Assembly (NCBI RefSeq): GCF_000003815.2
Contig: NC_049993.1
Location: 11,915,211-11,967,365 of the forward strand
Direction of reading: 5' to 3'
Source: Branchiostoma floridae
Taxonomy: Eukaryota; Chordata; Leptocardii; Amphioxiformes; Branchiostomatidae
Length of the DNA: 52,155 nucleotides
The notes beneath the pieces are model-generated. The model searched no databases. It had not been told where the DNA came from and was given only the letters and a program-made list of their open reading frames with translations. The translations under genes were made by a program, and so were the position numbers. Below are positions 22,808 to 52,155 of the stretch, piece by piece (the first letter of the stretch is position 1; each line of letters begins with the position of its first letter).

Positions 22808-23177
22808 TTAAAGCCTGTTTACTATTGGAGAAACAGAATTACAAAAACGTTTGGTCTCCGAAAGGACTGTACGTCCCCGATGAGAGAGGGCAAGTCCTTC
22901 GTAGCATCTGCAAGGTTGTCTGAGACAGAGTTTCAGTGACGTGATGTTTCGTAGCCCCAGGTAGAGCGAGTTACTAGCTGTCGAAAGTGGCTTGATGGCG
23001 CGCCTGGCCATGGCGTGGTGTTCGGACAGCTCGCCTGTCGTGGTGATGCACTTTATCGGCCGATTCCGTGAGCAATCCAGCGGTCCCACATCGTCTACTG
23101 GCGGAATCGTGTGCCTCAGTAGTTCAGACACGCTGTGCACTGGGTGGAAGCTCTTGATTAGAGCTAAAATTCAGAAA
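22808..23177 (-). CDS. Unassigned CpG-rich ORF, possible exon or gene relic
   Basis: About 123 codons open on the minus strand, from just after TGA to TAA at 22808, in a patch that is clearly richer in CpG than its surroundings. The product (containing LLRHTIPPVDDVGPLD and HHAMARRAIKPLSTASNS) matches no family I know. Just upstream on the same strand, another frame reads EVTFDLTERHPPSESRQGSP, also coding-like. It could be one exon of an unseen gene, a relic, or chance in GC-rich DNA. Confidence 0.5.
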
Positions 23178-24177
23178 TTTTGAACGAAAAGATAAGCGAG
23201 AGGCGAGCCCTGCCGTGACTCAGACGGCGGATGTCGCTCAGTGAGGTCGAAGGTCACTTCCTACAGAGAAATTCCACACGATTGCTCTATTAGCAATCCT
23301 ACCATGTACAAATATCATAATGAATCTTGTAACACATTCAATGTTCTCTCTGAAGACAGCAGCATGTAAAGATGTAGTTTAAGCTGGTTATTCTGTAGTT
23401 TGTGGCTTTTTGTATAAAGAATAAAATTTTGCCCTTTCTGACTTTAAAAAATGTTACTTTTAGACATAACATTTTTAAATGTTGTATGGTATTGAATATC
23501 AGCTGGGACAATAGTAGAAGAACATGTAGAAACAAGATGTTACCTGATATCCAAATTGTATAAAGACTTTTTCCTTTAGTATTCACTTGCACAACACACG
23601 TTTAGTGGCTTCAGTAAATCTTATACTGCTATAGAATTTATAAGAGATATTACAGAGAAAGAATGAAAGAAATTCTGAGCCTATAGCTTGTTTTCGTCAA
23701 GTTCTTATAGTACAATAAATGTTGGTTCACCTTTTCTATCAGTCTGTGTTCTTTTTGTAACAGTTATACAATGTAACAATTATATTTCCTGAGTTAATGT
23801 TAATGTTAGCCATAAGAATGGGATCAACACTTATGGCATATCACAACGATATTATGTAATTATATGACGCCAGTAAACAAAATCGTGGTCATCATATTCA
23901 AGTTGAATATTATGCAGGATATTTAAGAGGGTTGTAAGTAACTTCTTCTGTCAAAGTTACCTTTGATGCAGCATTTCTGTTTAACAAAAACAACTCGTTG
24001 GCAACCATCCGGGCGCCTTATCGTCGTGTCAAGAGCGCCACTAGGCGAATTAAATAGGAATGACACAAGAACAATAGTGCTAATACGGTTTCTCATTGAT
24101 AATCTAAGAGCGACCCCTAGCAGTCAATGAAATAAATGCTGCAGATTGACTAGCTTGCAATATAGTAACTGCACGTT

Positions 24178-24280
24178 GATTGGTCAATTAATTCCTGTTG
24201 ACCAATCAGGATATGACATTCTTTGATGTGCAGTAATAGCGATCGAATTATCGGTATGTACATTCACACGACCAATCAGC
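24178..24280. promoter_or_regulatory. Cluster of three CCAAT/ATTGG boxes
   Basis: ATTGGTCAA at 24179 and TTGACCAAT at 24198 form an inverted pair 10 bases apart, and GACCAATCAGCG follows at 24270. NF-Y sites usually read like this (CCAATCAG). No TATA box or gene start is evident nearby, so promoter function is only a possibility. Confidence 0.5.
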
Positions 24281-24380
24281 GTCAATATCACCTTCAGACC
24301 GCAAAACACAGTTTTTATCCGCGGCAAAAAAAATAGTGCACCGAAATCTTCAACCTGTTCCCCTTGTTGCTGTATGGTTA

Positions 24381-25272
24381 TACTCTCCAAGCAGAGGTTA
24401 GGCTCCGGATGTTTTTAACGTTTTTTTAGTCGTTTTTATCGGGCTTTCTATTTTGTCATTTTTTCTTACTGTCCAAGCAGAGGTTAGGCTCCGGCTGTTT
24501 TTAACGTTTTTTTAGTCGTTTTTATCGGGCTTTCTATTTTGTCTTTTTTTCTTANNNNNNNNNNNNNNNNNNNNNNNNNNNNNNNNNNNNNNNNNNNNNN
24601 NNNNNNNNNNNNNNNNNNNNNNNNNNNNNNNNNNNNNNNNNNNNNNNNNNNNNNNNNNNNNNNNNNNNNNNNNNNNNNNNNNNNNNNNNNNNNNNNNNNN
24701 NNNNNNNNNNNNNNNNNNNNNNNNNNNNNNNNNNNNNNNNNNNNNNNNNNNNNNNNNNNNNNNNNNNNNNNNNNNNNNNNNNNNNNNNNNNNNNNNNNNN
24801 NNNNNNNNNNNNNNNNNNNNNNNNNNNNNNNNNNNNNNNNNNNNNNNNNNNNNNNNNNNNNNNNNNNNNNNNNNNNNNNNNNNNNNNNNNNNNNNNNNNN
24901 NNNNNNNNNNNNNNNNNNNNNNNNNNNNNNNNNNNNNNNNNNNNNNNNNNNNNNNNNNNNNNNNNNNNNNNNNNNNNNNNNNNNNNNNNNNNNNNNNNNN
25001 NNNNNNNNNNNNNNNNNNNNNNNNNNNNNNNNNNNNNNNNNNNNNNNNNNNNNNNNNNNNNNNNNNNNNNNNNNNNNNNNNNNNNNNNNNNNCGAATCGG
25101 TGTACCTTTCCTGCTCTCCAAGCTGTGGTTAGACGCCGGATGTTTTTAACGTTTTCTTAGTCGTTTTAATATCGCCTTGGACAGTCAGAAAAAATGACAA
25201 CGTGCCCGGCCCGATAAAAACGACTAAAAAACGCTCAAAAACACCCGGAGCCTAACCTCTGCTTGGAGAGTA
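24381..25272. mobile_element. TACTCTCCAAGCAGAGG-family element, copy 2 (contains assembly gap)
   Basis: The ends TACTCTCCAAGCAGAGGTTA and its inverse are flanked by a perfect 9-base direct repeat GTATGGTTA (24372-24380 and 25273-25281). Inside, the terminal unit (GTCCAAGCAGAGGTTAGG, then TTTTAGTCGTTTTTATCGGG) is repeated in tandem from 24468, with an 86-base period, and again after the gap near 25117. A 9-bp duplication is typical of Mutator-like (MULE) elements. No transposase is visible; part is hidden by N. Confidence 0.5.
24555..25092. other. Assembly gap (538 N)
   Basis: Run of N. The flanks are tandem copies of the same repeat unit, which probably explains why the assembly broke here. 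Confidence 0.5.
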
Positions 25273-25440
25273 GTATGGTTACTCCAATTTGTACACCATT
25301 TCTAGATACTTAACTTAAGCGTGAAAGACAGTGATCGAGGTTTGAACTTTACTTTGTAGTGGTATATGATGAGTTAGCTTTTAGATAGATTTTAGAGCGC
25401 ACGTGGCTAGTTCTGTAGCATTACGTTATCTGAGGCTTCA

Positions 25441-28200
25441 AGCAGATGTTGGGGAGAAAGGTTTTCTGAGTGGCGGCCAGGCTTCTCTGACGGTCCCTTA
25501 TCCTATATAAGCAGAGAAACAGTTTAGTAAAAGGTAAAAATGTTAAGGAAAAGCTGATGATGTCCAAATACATCTTTAAGGTACTCATTTATGTGCGAAA
25601 CATGATGTATACATGATTGTAGGTGGCGCTTCAATGGGCGGACATGGTGTTACTTGGGCTCCTCACGCGGCACCCAAAAACTCATTCTTTTATGGTTACC
25701 ACTGTTTGAAAGGTTATTGTAAATGTATATTAAGGTGTCTGGACCTAGTAAAATAAACTTTCACAGACTTTACAATTAACCCCTTTGTATATTCACATTT
25801 AACAAGTTTGGACTGCATACCCTATGAGAGCCCAAGCTGCAGTACCGCTCCCGGCCGCGCTCTGAAAAGTGGCTAAAACGACCGCCAAATTGCCAAATTT
25901 CCGTGTTTTCGGGAATGGGGAAATGGTGAAAGGCTCGCAAAGGGGTTTTATCTTTTACGTTTTTTTTTTTGAGTTTGCAACCATTTAAAACTAAGAAGGA
26001 CAATATTTAAAAGAAAATTACAAACAAAACCATCTGATTTTAGGTCATAAATCACATGTTTTCTTAGAATTTACCAATGGAAGTGGCCGTGTGTAGCCTG
26101 TCGCGTTCTGAACATCCAAACTTCAATTCTTTTTTATAAAATTAATGTGTGTTCTCATCAGTTTTTTTATAGGTTGCCCAGAGGATGTCGTCAATTGAAT
26201 GAAGTCATAGCTGACATAGTTGTCTTTGTATTCTTTACTACTGAATTTTCTAAGTTTTAACAGATTTGGAAATATTTTTTTGCGAAAACAGGAACACAGA
26301 ATGAATGTAACGGGAAAAGCTGATATGAAAGGAGAGCAACATTAACTACAAGATTTTTTTTCTTATGTCTAATTTGTTGACTGCAAAAAAATTCAAAATC
26401 AAATGTCGGATAAATGATGTTACGTTTTGTGACAGAAACTGGTAGTTAAGTCTGATGGATAGTGAGTATATCGGGTCATTATCATAACTCATCTGTGACA
26501 ACTTTGGGTTCTGATTATAGATGCTAGCTTTTATCAATTAGCGTCAGATGTATCATATATAAGGCACATTGATGCGTGTTATGATATATCTGTGTAGTTT
26601 TATGTAATGAATAAGCTGTTCAACAAGAAATGTGTATTTCTGTTATTACGGCTGAAGAATAAACCACAAATTAAACTCTCCGTGTCATTCATCATGGCGA
26701 AGTCAGTTAAAGACTTTGACAAGATGTTTTGGCTTTAGAAAAACTGTTGCTCGTGAATGTTTCTATGACATGTTACTTTGTCGAAAGACTGTTCTATCGT
26801 TGTTTACCTAACTTGCGAACTTGGTGTTAAAAAGCTAGGTGCATCTTTGAAATTCTCGACAATGTCAAAACATCAGCATAACCGTAACTACAATAAACTT
26901 GAAGTACTTCACTGGTCAGAAACATAAGATACTTTACTCATCAAACCCCTTGATGCGGAATGTAAATGTATATTTACATTCCTTAAGGGTTTATCTTGCC
27001 AAAAATATGTCAAACACAGTTACTAGAAACTGTATTTAAACAAAAAGTATGAAACAATATACTGAAACGGGCTTCTGAATTTGCTATCAGGCACGACTCC
27101 GAGAGTTTTACTTGTGGTTTATTTCACATCTCAACAACAGACATATACGTTCCAATAGGAACAACTAGTCAATTACACAAATTACACCTACATGTCATAA
27201 CATACATATAGAAAATACATATACAAAAAGGTGTCTTACAATAAACACATCTGACTTGATTGGATGAAATCTCGCATCTCTTTGCAGAATTGAACGCCAA
27301 CTTCTTTTGGATAAATTATAAATTATGATAACTGCATCCACAAGTAATCCACACGACTTACAGTAAGTTTGAAAGAAAAATTGCATCTATTGATCAACAA
27401 ACAGTCATCAGGATCCCGTTTTCTTCGTTCAACGTCTTCTTGTTTCACAAAATAGAAATGTAATTTTGATGTGGTAGCCCTTCAGAACGTGAGTGTAGAG
27501 GGCATGTACATAAAATTTCATTCATTCAGTCATTCATTGTGCACTCGACTACTTCTATTGCTGTAATTATGTCATCTATGACCTAATACCCATGGTTTTA
27601 TTTGTGAAATTTCTTGAATATTGTCATTCTTAGTTTGAAATGATCGTATTTTCGAAAACAACATCAAATATGCCTAAAAATTGAAACCTCTTTGAGAGTC
27701 TCTCACGATTTCCCCATTCCCGAAAAGACGAAAATCTAGCAATTTGACGGTCGTTTTAGCCTCTTTTCAAGAGGCGGTCGGGAGTGGTACTGCAGATTGG
27801 GCCCATTTAGGGTATATAGTTCCGACATGGAAAATGTAAATACATACAAGAGGTTAAACTTTAAAACCGTGAAAATTCGCTCAACTTGGTCAAGACATGT
27901 TTACATACATCTAGAATGACCTTCAAGACACTAATTGATATAGAAAGGTTCCATTTTAGGCGCCGCGCGCGGAGCCCCTGAAACACCATGTCCACCCGTG
28001 GAAGCGCCACCTACATTCATGTACACATCATGTCTTGTATGTATTGAGTGTTTTAAGGATATATATGGGCATTATCCGTTTTCCTTTCATAACGTTGGCC
28101 TTTAAATCAACTATTCATCTGCGATTATGGGGTAAGGGACTGCCAGAGAAGTCCAGCCGTCACTCAGAAAATATTACAATCTTTCATCCCAACATCTGCT
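25441..28200. repeat. 2.76-kb imperfect palindrome (inverted duplication)
   Basis: The outer ends read AGCAGATGTTGGG inward from both sides. Matched arm blocks include TTTCTGAGTGGCGGC with its partner near 28160, GTAGGTGGCGCTTC (25620) with GAAGCGCCACCTAC (28001), the pair around 25865-25930 and 27700-27765 (ACGACCGCCAAATTGCC against CAATTTGACGGTCGT), and AATAAACCACAA (26658) with TTGTGGTTTATT (27112). The centre is the hairpin at 26957-26982. Arm identity is roughly 65-80 percent by eye, with indels. No ORF of note. Confidence 0.5.
26957..26982. repeat. Perfect hairpin at the centre of the palindrome
   Basis: GGAATGTAAAT, loop GTAT, ATTTACATTCC: an 11-base perfect stem. Outside it, AAACCCCTTGATGC on the left and TTAAGGGTTT on the right extend the pairing imperfectly. 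Confidence 0.5.
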
Positions 28201-28326
28201 TGGAGATACAGCCCGATTTTTCTTTAGAAACTTTGGCCTTTTACTTGACTGTTCATCAGCTTCTGTGTGTGATCAGTGTCAAAGATATAAACAACAATGA
28301 ACAACAGAAAAAGTCTACAACACGTC

Positions 28327-28350
28327 CTATCTATCTATCTATCTATCTAT
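28327..28350. repeat. Microsatellite (CTAT)n
   Basis: Six perfect CTAT tetramers. Confidence 0.5.
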
Positions 28351-28728
28351 AACGTTACACGTATATATCAAAAGACTAGGAAAGGCATATGCATATAACG
28401 TTATGTATGTATACCAAAACATGCTTTATAGTAAGTTATACCCTTGCAGGAAATATATCTGTCAACGAGTCGGCATCCGTGAATAGTTTCATCAGGTTGG
28501 TTTTACACAACCACGGAAGTTACGGTCAAGCAAGGTGAATACAACTAAAACCTTGAGGAACTCCATGGCTTGGGTATGGTATTGGCGCGTCCACAGGCAG
28601 GCTTGGGGTCTAATAATGAAAAGTCAAAATTCAACTGGCGTGGACTTTGCAGACGTGAACTATAAGCGCGTGGACTAAATGCCTGCGGACGGCCCACTAC
28701 CTGACCGAGCCACGGGGGTCCTCTCGAC

Positions 28729-29064
28729 TTACAAAACTGTAGTTGTATTCCACCGGCGTGGACTTTGCAAGGACCTTTTCATACCTTGGAAGTGCTTCTT
28801 CTCACTGCAGTTTGTACAAACTCCGCTAGATACCGCTGTGACTATATCAAATAATTGCTTAGAACTTAGGCTGAGTTCCACTTCCACCTCTTTGAATATA
28901 CCAAGGAGGTTCTTTTCAACCTCCTTAAATATATGTACAATTTTTCTGTCAACAGTTACCGAAGATAGAATTTCCATCTCAGCACCATTCAAGCAAATCA
29001 TGGAAAAATGGAAATAATTATCTACATCATCATCTTTAATGCAGGTCAGCCCACATAAAAGCAT
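28729..29064 (-). CDS. Unassigned ORF ending at a good splice donor
   Basis: 111 codons from an ATG, with a helical repeat HIFKEVEKNLLGIFKEVEVEL-type centre (IFKEVE occurs twice). The frame ends in TTTTGTAAGTCGAG, an excellent 5' splice site one codon before the stop. It could therefore be the first coding exon of an unrecognised minus-strand gene. A 9-base hairpin (AAGGAGGTT / AACCTCCTT) lies inside it. No homologue is known to me, and chance is not excluded. Confidence 0.5.
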   Translation of the reverse strand: MLLCGLTCIKDDDVDNYFHFSMICLNGAEMEILSSVTVDRKIVHIFKEVEKNLLGIFKEVEVELSLSSKQLFDIVTAVSSGVCTNCSEKKHFQGMKRSLQSPRRWNTTTVL

Positions 29065-29163
29065 ATGACAAATATCATTTTACACTTTTCAATAGACTCA
29101 CTCCAAATGAATCACACAGACCTTTAGTGTTTTACAAATGTTTTTATTAGTTTATTCCTGCAG

Positions 29164-29313
29164 CCTGTGAACAAGTAGTACATCACTGACTGAAGTGTTG
29201 AGAAGGACAGCGAGATGAGAAAGGCATCTAAGATTCTTCACTGGGTCTCAAGGCATCGTCTACAAGCAGCTTGTGAAGAGACAGAGAGCAAGGTGTGGTA
29301 CCTATGTATGTAA
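29164..29313 (+). pseudogene. Decayed copy of the last CCDC17 exon and 3' UTR
   Basis: 29164-29193 matches the last exon 22170-22199, including an AG acceptor (CCTGCAG), but has TAG at the fifth codon. The UTR match continues: GAGATGAGAAAGGCATC, CTTCACTGGGTCTCAAGGCAT, AGAGACAGAGAGCAAGGTG, TGGTACCTATGTA. A weaker match extends to about 29555 (compare 22678-22785). No other CCDC17 exon is seen nearby, so this is a 3'-end segmental duplicate with no coding capacity. Confidence 0.5.
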
Positions 29314-30406
29314 AGTAGTAGGTGCAAAGAGTACAATACTTGGGCCTGAGAATGTGTTTGATTTGGGTGTGTCTTTCTGGCTATCCATCTGATCTACATG
29401 AATGGGGTGAAGTCTGCCATATCTGGTTGCTTTATTTTCAGAAATGGTACCACACCGCACTCTAAACTTGTCTGTGTGCCATCTCTGACATGGTTCTCAA
29501 AAGATATATTTTCTCTCATGTAGATGTGTCATGCACCTAAGCAGCAGATTTTGATATACAATGTATTAGTCATTGGATAAATGACATGGTATATTGTGCA
29601 AATATCAGTCTATTGACTACTTCTAGTTATACATTAGTGCTATCTAAATTGCTTGAGTACAGGTGCAGAATTGGAGTTTTTGTCTTGTAAGAGTAGGTGT
29701 CTATCCTGGGCATTCACACATTTTTAATACATTTAATGTAAAGCTTCTCAAAGAAAATAATATACTATAAGTATGATACTAAACAAGTTTGTCAAAGAAA
29801 CAATATACAGTACCAAATATACATTGTACAGTCTACATATTGATAGTACTCAAAGACAAATAATCTTGAAGGTAGAACTTGACATACTTAACCCTATTTT
29901 AGTACCTAATACATTTGTACCTAATACATTTGTATTTCCTTTTCATACATGGGTATTTCCCTACCAATATTTCTTGAAATCAGTATATGATTAGTAATAC
30001 TAAAGCATATGGAAAATCAATCAAAAGGGTACATGTAAATACAAATGAAGTACAGCTAGTTTTAATCATATGTGTCTTAAGAGCAAAGCATGCCTATTAC
30101 TCATAATGAAAGTTTGCAAACACAGTCTATGTTACATTTAGCTGCCACAAAACAAAACAAATACTATTACATTTTTGTAACAAACAATAGCTTTCTAATT
30201 AGAGCTATCAACTAGTTCTAAATACATGACATTGTATATATACATTGCTTCTTACTGTTTTAGTCAACATGGAGAAGAAAAAGACTTAAACTGGAGTAAG
30301 TTCCACATCAAACAAATTCATAACAACAACTTGCAAGAGATGCACAATATTATGCAACATGCGTGATATACAAATGTATTAAAGCACATACTAATTTATT
30401 TATCAG

Positions 30407-30412
30407 TTAGTA
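30407..30412 (-). terminator. Candidate DOCK polyadenylation signal
   Basis: AATAAA on the minus strand (TTTATT on +), about 1.7 kb after the DOCK stop. Other matches exist at about 29142-29157; none can be chosen without transcripts. Confidence 0.5.
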
Positions 30413-31725
30413 TTTAGTTGGTCCAGTAGTATTATATACAATGGGAATGGAAAGAATTCTGATTCAAAAATCATATCCTTAGGTTTTGACACAAATGGAA
30501 ACAATAAACATAAATCATAACAGAACTCACAGCTGTATAACAGGAAACTTTCAAGAATCTATTATGACAACTGTCTGTAGCACACTATACTAGTAAATTG
30601 TGAACAATGAATAACGTGAATTACAGACTTGAAAAGACACACATTTGTCAAAACCTTCTACATTTTGTACCATCAACTAACCTGACACATATTCAATTTG
30701 CTGATGTATAATGTACCAGACAGAAGTTTATATGTCATAAACAAATCTCATCATAAATCATACCTGTACCTCAATATACAATATAGACTCCCACAGGGAT
30801 AGGAATAATTCACCATGATGCCATGGATGGCCATACTAGTATACATGAACCTGACCTGTGTTTGTATTACTGGGTACTAGTCATACTATATTCCCATGTC
30901 AAAAGAAAAGACCCCCCCTGAAAAAAGGTTTCAATGGGTTTATCCTTATACTACAGGAGTGTGGGACACTGTTTGCATGGATCGTTCCAATGTTTGTACT
31001 TTCAAAGGTATTACTCTTGGACACAACATTGTGTCAAAAGAAGCGTCCATAGCAGTTTATAGTGTCACCATAACCATTCATCCAAACCTTGAAAGATTGA
31101 GGCATTTTCCCTTAATCATTCGGCTGACTTAGAGCTAATGAAATGCTCTTGCTCTCAAACATTTGTATCTACAGACCGGAGTTCTATTAGAATTGCAGTG
31201 AAGTCTTACATTCTAGGCACAGTTAATACTAGTAAATCCTTAAGAAACTTGTTGTGATTCCATGAATTTCTGCATAGTTTAGGGGACTGCACATTCCAGA
31301 AAGGTGCACAACAGACAAAATGTGGAAATGCAAAAATTTGACCAATGTATAGACACGCTCTTATTGGTTGAGCTGCTAATTTTGATTGACAGTTCAGATT
31401 GGTCTATTGTGCAGAAGTTTTGACAGCCCCCAGTGCAGGCACGATATATTACAGCTCTCTGGCTACCTCACTGCATAGGTGATCATGAAGTTTGCTGTTG
31501 TGTGCAAATGTGTGTGACAGTTCTGAAGGCAACGTTTCACTTCCCTGCCATGTATAAAGGCATCTATTGTCTTCCTGGGCTGGACCACAGTCTACACTGT
31601 CGTCTTTCTGTAGCCAGTAACTGCATCTCTGTGCAGAAAAATTCATTTCATGTAACAAAGGAAACATTTTTCCCTAGGAAAACATCTAGGCAACCAAAAG
31701 AAGCATCTACATCTATGACTACAGT

Positions 31726-32060
31726 CTACAGAAACTACAAAATACCACACAGCAGTATTCTTCTAATGATATCTTTTTGTACAGAAAAGCTTGTTCTACA
31801 GCACATATACATGTCTACTAGTTTGCTGCATACTTCTAGCTTCAAACTTCACTATAGCTGAACTCTACTTATTAAACTACAAGTGAAATTCTACAGAAAC
31901 TACAAAATACCACACAACTGAAGAACACAGCTGCAGTATTCTTCTAATTATCTTTTGGTACAGAAAAGCATGTTCTTTAGCACATACATGTAGTATACTG
32001 CATACTTCAAGCATCAAACTTCACTACAGCAGAAGTCTACCATTTCACGCCACAAGTGAA
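31726..32060. repeat. 165-base tandem duplication beside the DOCK stop codon
   Basis: CTACAGAAACTACAAAATAC starts at 31726 and again at 31891. The two units share CAGTATTCTTCTAAT, TACAGAAAAGC, TAGCACATA and CTTCAAACTTCACTA-type blocks with small indels. It lies wholly within the presumed DOCK 3' UTR. Confidence 0.5.
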
Positions 32061-32114
32061 ACTAACAAGTGCATGTACAGGCGGTGCGGCACTGCAAGCT
32101 GACATACATGCACC

Positions 32115-51893
<19,779 letters not shown>

Positions 51894-52155
51894 CTGTATG
51901 GGGAGGGGTATCATCATTAATTTCTTTTGGTAAATTTTTACTATATATATATGTCTTTTGAAAGAGATGTACATGTGCTGCAATAACTTATTCGCATAGC
52001 ATGAAAGCCTTTTGAATACCATATCATTATATTTTGCTTGTTTGAAAGAAAAATTGTAAAAGAGAGAACACTTAAATGAGCTCTAGAAGAACTAAGAACT
52101 CAAGACTCTTAGCTAAATTGTCCCAATTTCACAACAGAATAGATTTTGAATTTGG

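Larger units (their letters stand above)
22521..24371. other. Intergenic sequence, mostly unassigned
   Basis: AT-rich except for a CpG-rich patch at about 22840-23280 (see the ORF there). A cluster of CCAAT-type boxes lies at 24178-24276. No gene can be supported between CCDC17 and the transposon at 24381. Confidence 0.5.
28201..29156. other. Intergenic sequence between palindrome and CCDC17 duplicate
   Basis: Contains the CTAT microsatellite, a short direct repeat of GGCGTGGACTTTGCA (near 28638 and 28756), and a minus-strand ORF at 28729-29064. Nothing else recognised. Confidence 0.5.
29314..32114 (-). other. DOCK 3' UTR and downstream flank
   Basis: AT-rich, with no convincing gene. On the minus strand the first AATAAA candidates after the DOCK stop lie far downstream (for example 30407-30412 and 29142-29157), so either the 3' UTR is over 1.5 kb or a variant signal is used. 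It contains a 165-base tandem duplication next to the stop codon. Confidence 0.5.

Noticed and set aside
24539-25132. Long open frames across the N run
   Set aside because: They exist only because N translates as unknown residues; no coding evidence.
31433-31861. 142-codon + strand ORF
   Set aside because: Overlaps the tandem duplication beside the DOCK stop, low-complexity composition, no splice context or recognisable family.

Overview
The window looks like nuclear DNA from a lancelet (Branchiostoma-type chordate). The protein-coding content is split into many short exons with GT-AG introns and metazoan gene families. Orthologues of the vertebrate genes are clear but diverged, and the introns are packed with small non-autonomous transposons and tRNA-derived SINE-like sequence. 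The species is an inference. A 538-base run of N shows that this is a draft assembly.

Two multi-exon genes face each other tail to tail. The left 22 kb (+ strand) is a CCDC17 orthologue. I can chain 36 exons by splice site and reading phase from 743 to the stop at 22199 (1605 codons before the stop, or 1400 if the 205-codon exon at 4087-4701 is skipped). The N-terminus lies left of the window. The human protein, as I recall it, ends near the equivalent of exon 9555-9665. Here the reading frame continues for about 780 residues, and the protein contains four copies of a C2-like pattern.

The right 20 kb (- strand) is the C-terminal two thirds of a DOCK6/7/8-class (DOCK-C) Rho-family guanine-nucleotide exchange factor. 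It has 29 exons from 51893 down to the stop at 32115 (1409 residues, phase-consistent throughout) and includes the whole DHR-2 catalytic region. Its 5' half lies right of the window.

The 10 kb between the genes (22.5-32.1 kb) is repeat-rich and holds no gene I can recognise. It contains a transposon family with 9-bp target duplications, the assembly gap, a 2.76-kb imperfect palindrome centred on a perfect hairpin, a decayed copy of the last CCDC17 exon and 3' UTR, and the long 3' region of DOCK.

The most unusual feature is in the DOCK gene. At three separate exons the exon edge, together with its splice site, has been tandemly duplicated into the adjacent intron: 13 copies of a 5' splice site at 50.2-51.3 kb, four copies of a 3' splice site at 37.9-38.2 kb, and three at 39.5-39.8 kb. 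In CCDC17, one large exon takes its 3' splice site and first ~20 codons from a dispersed repeat.
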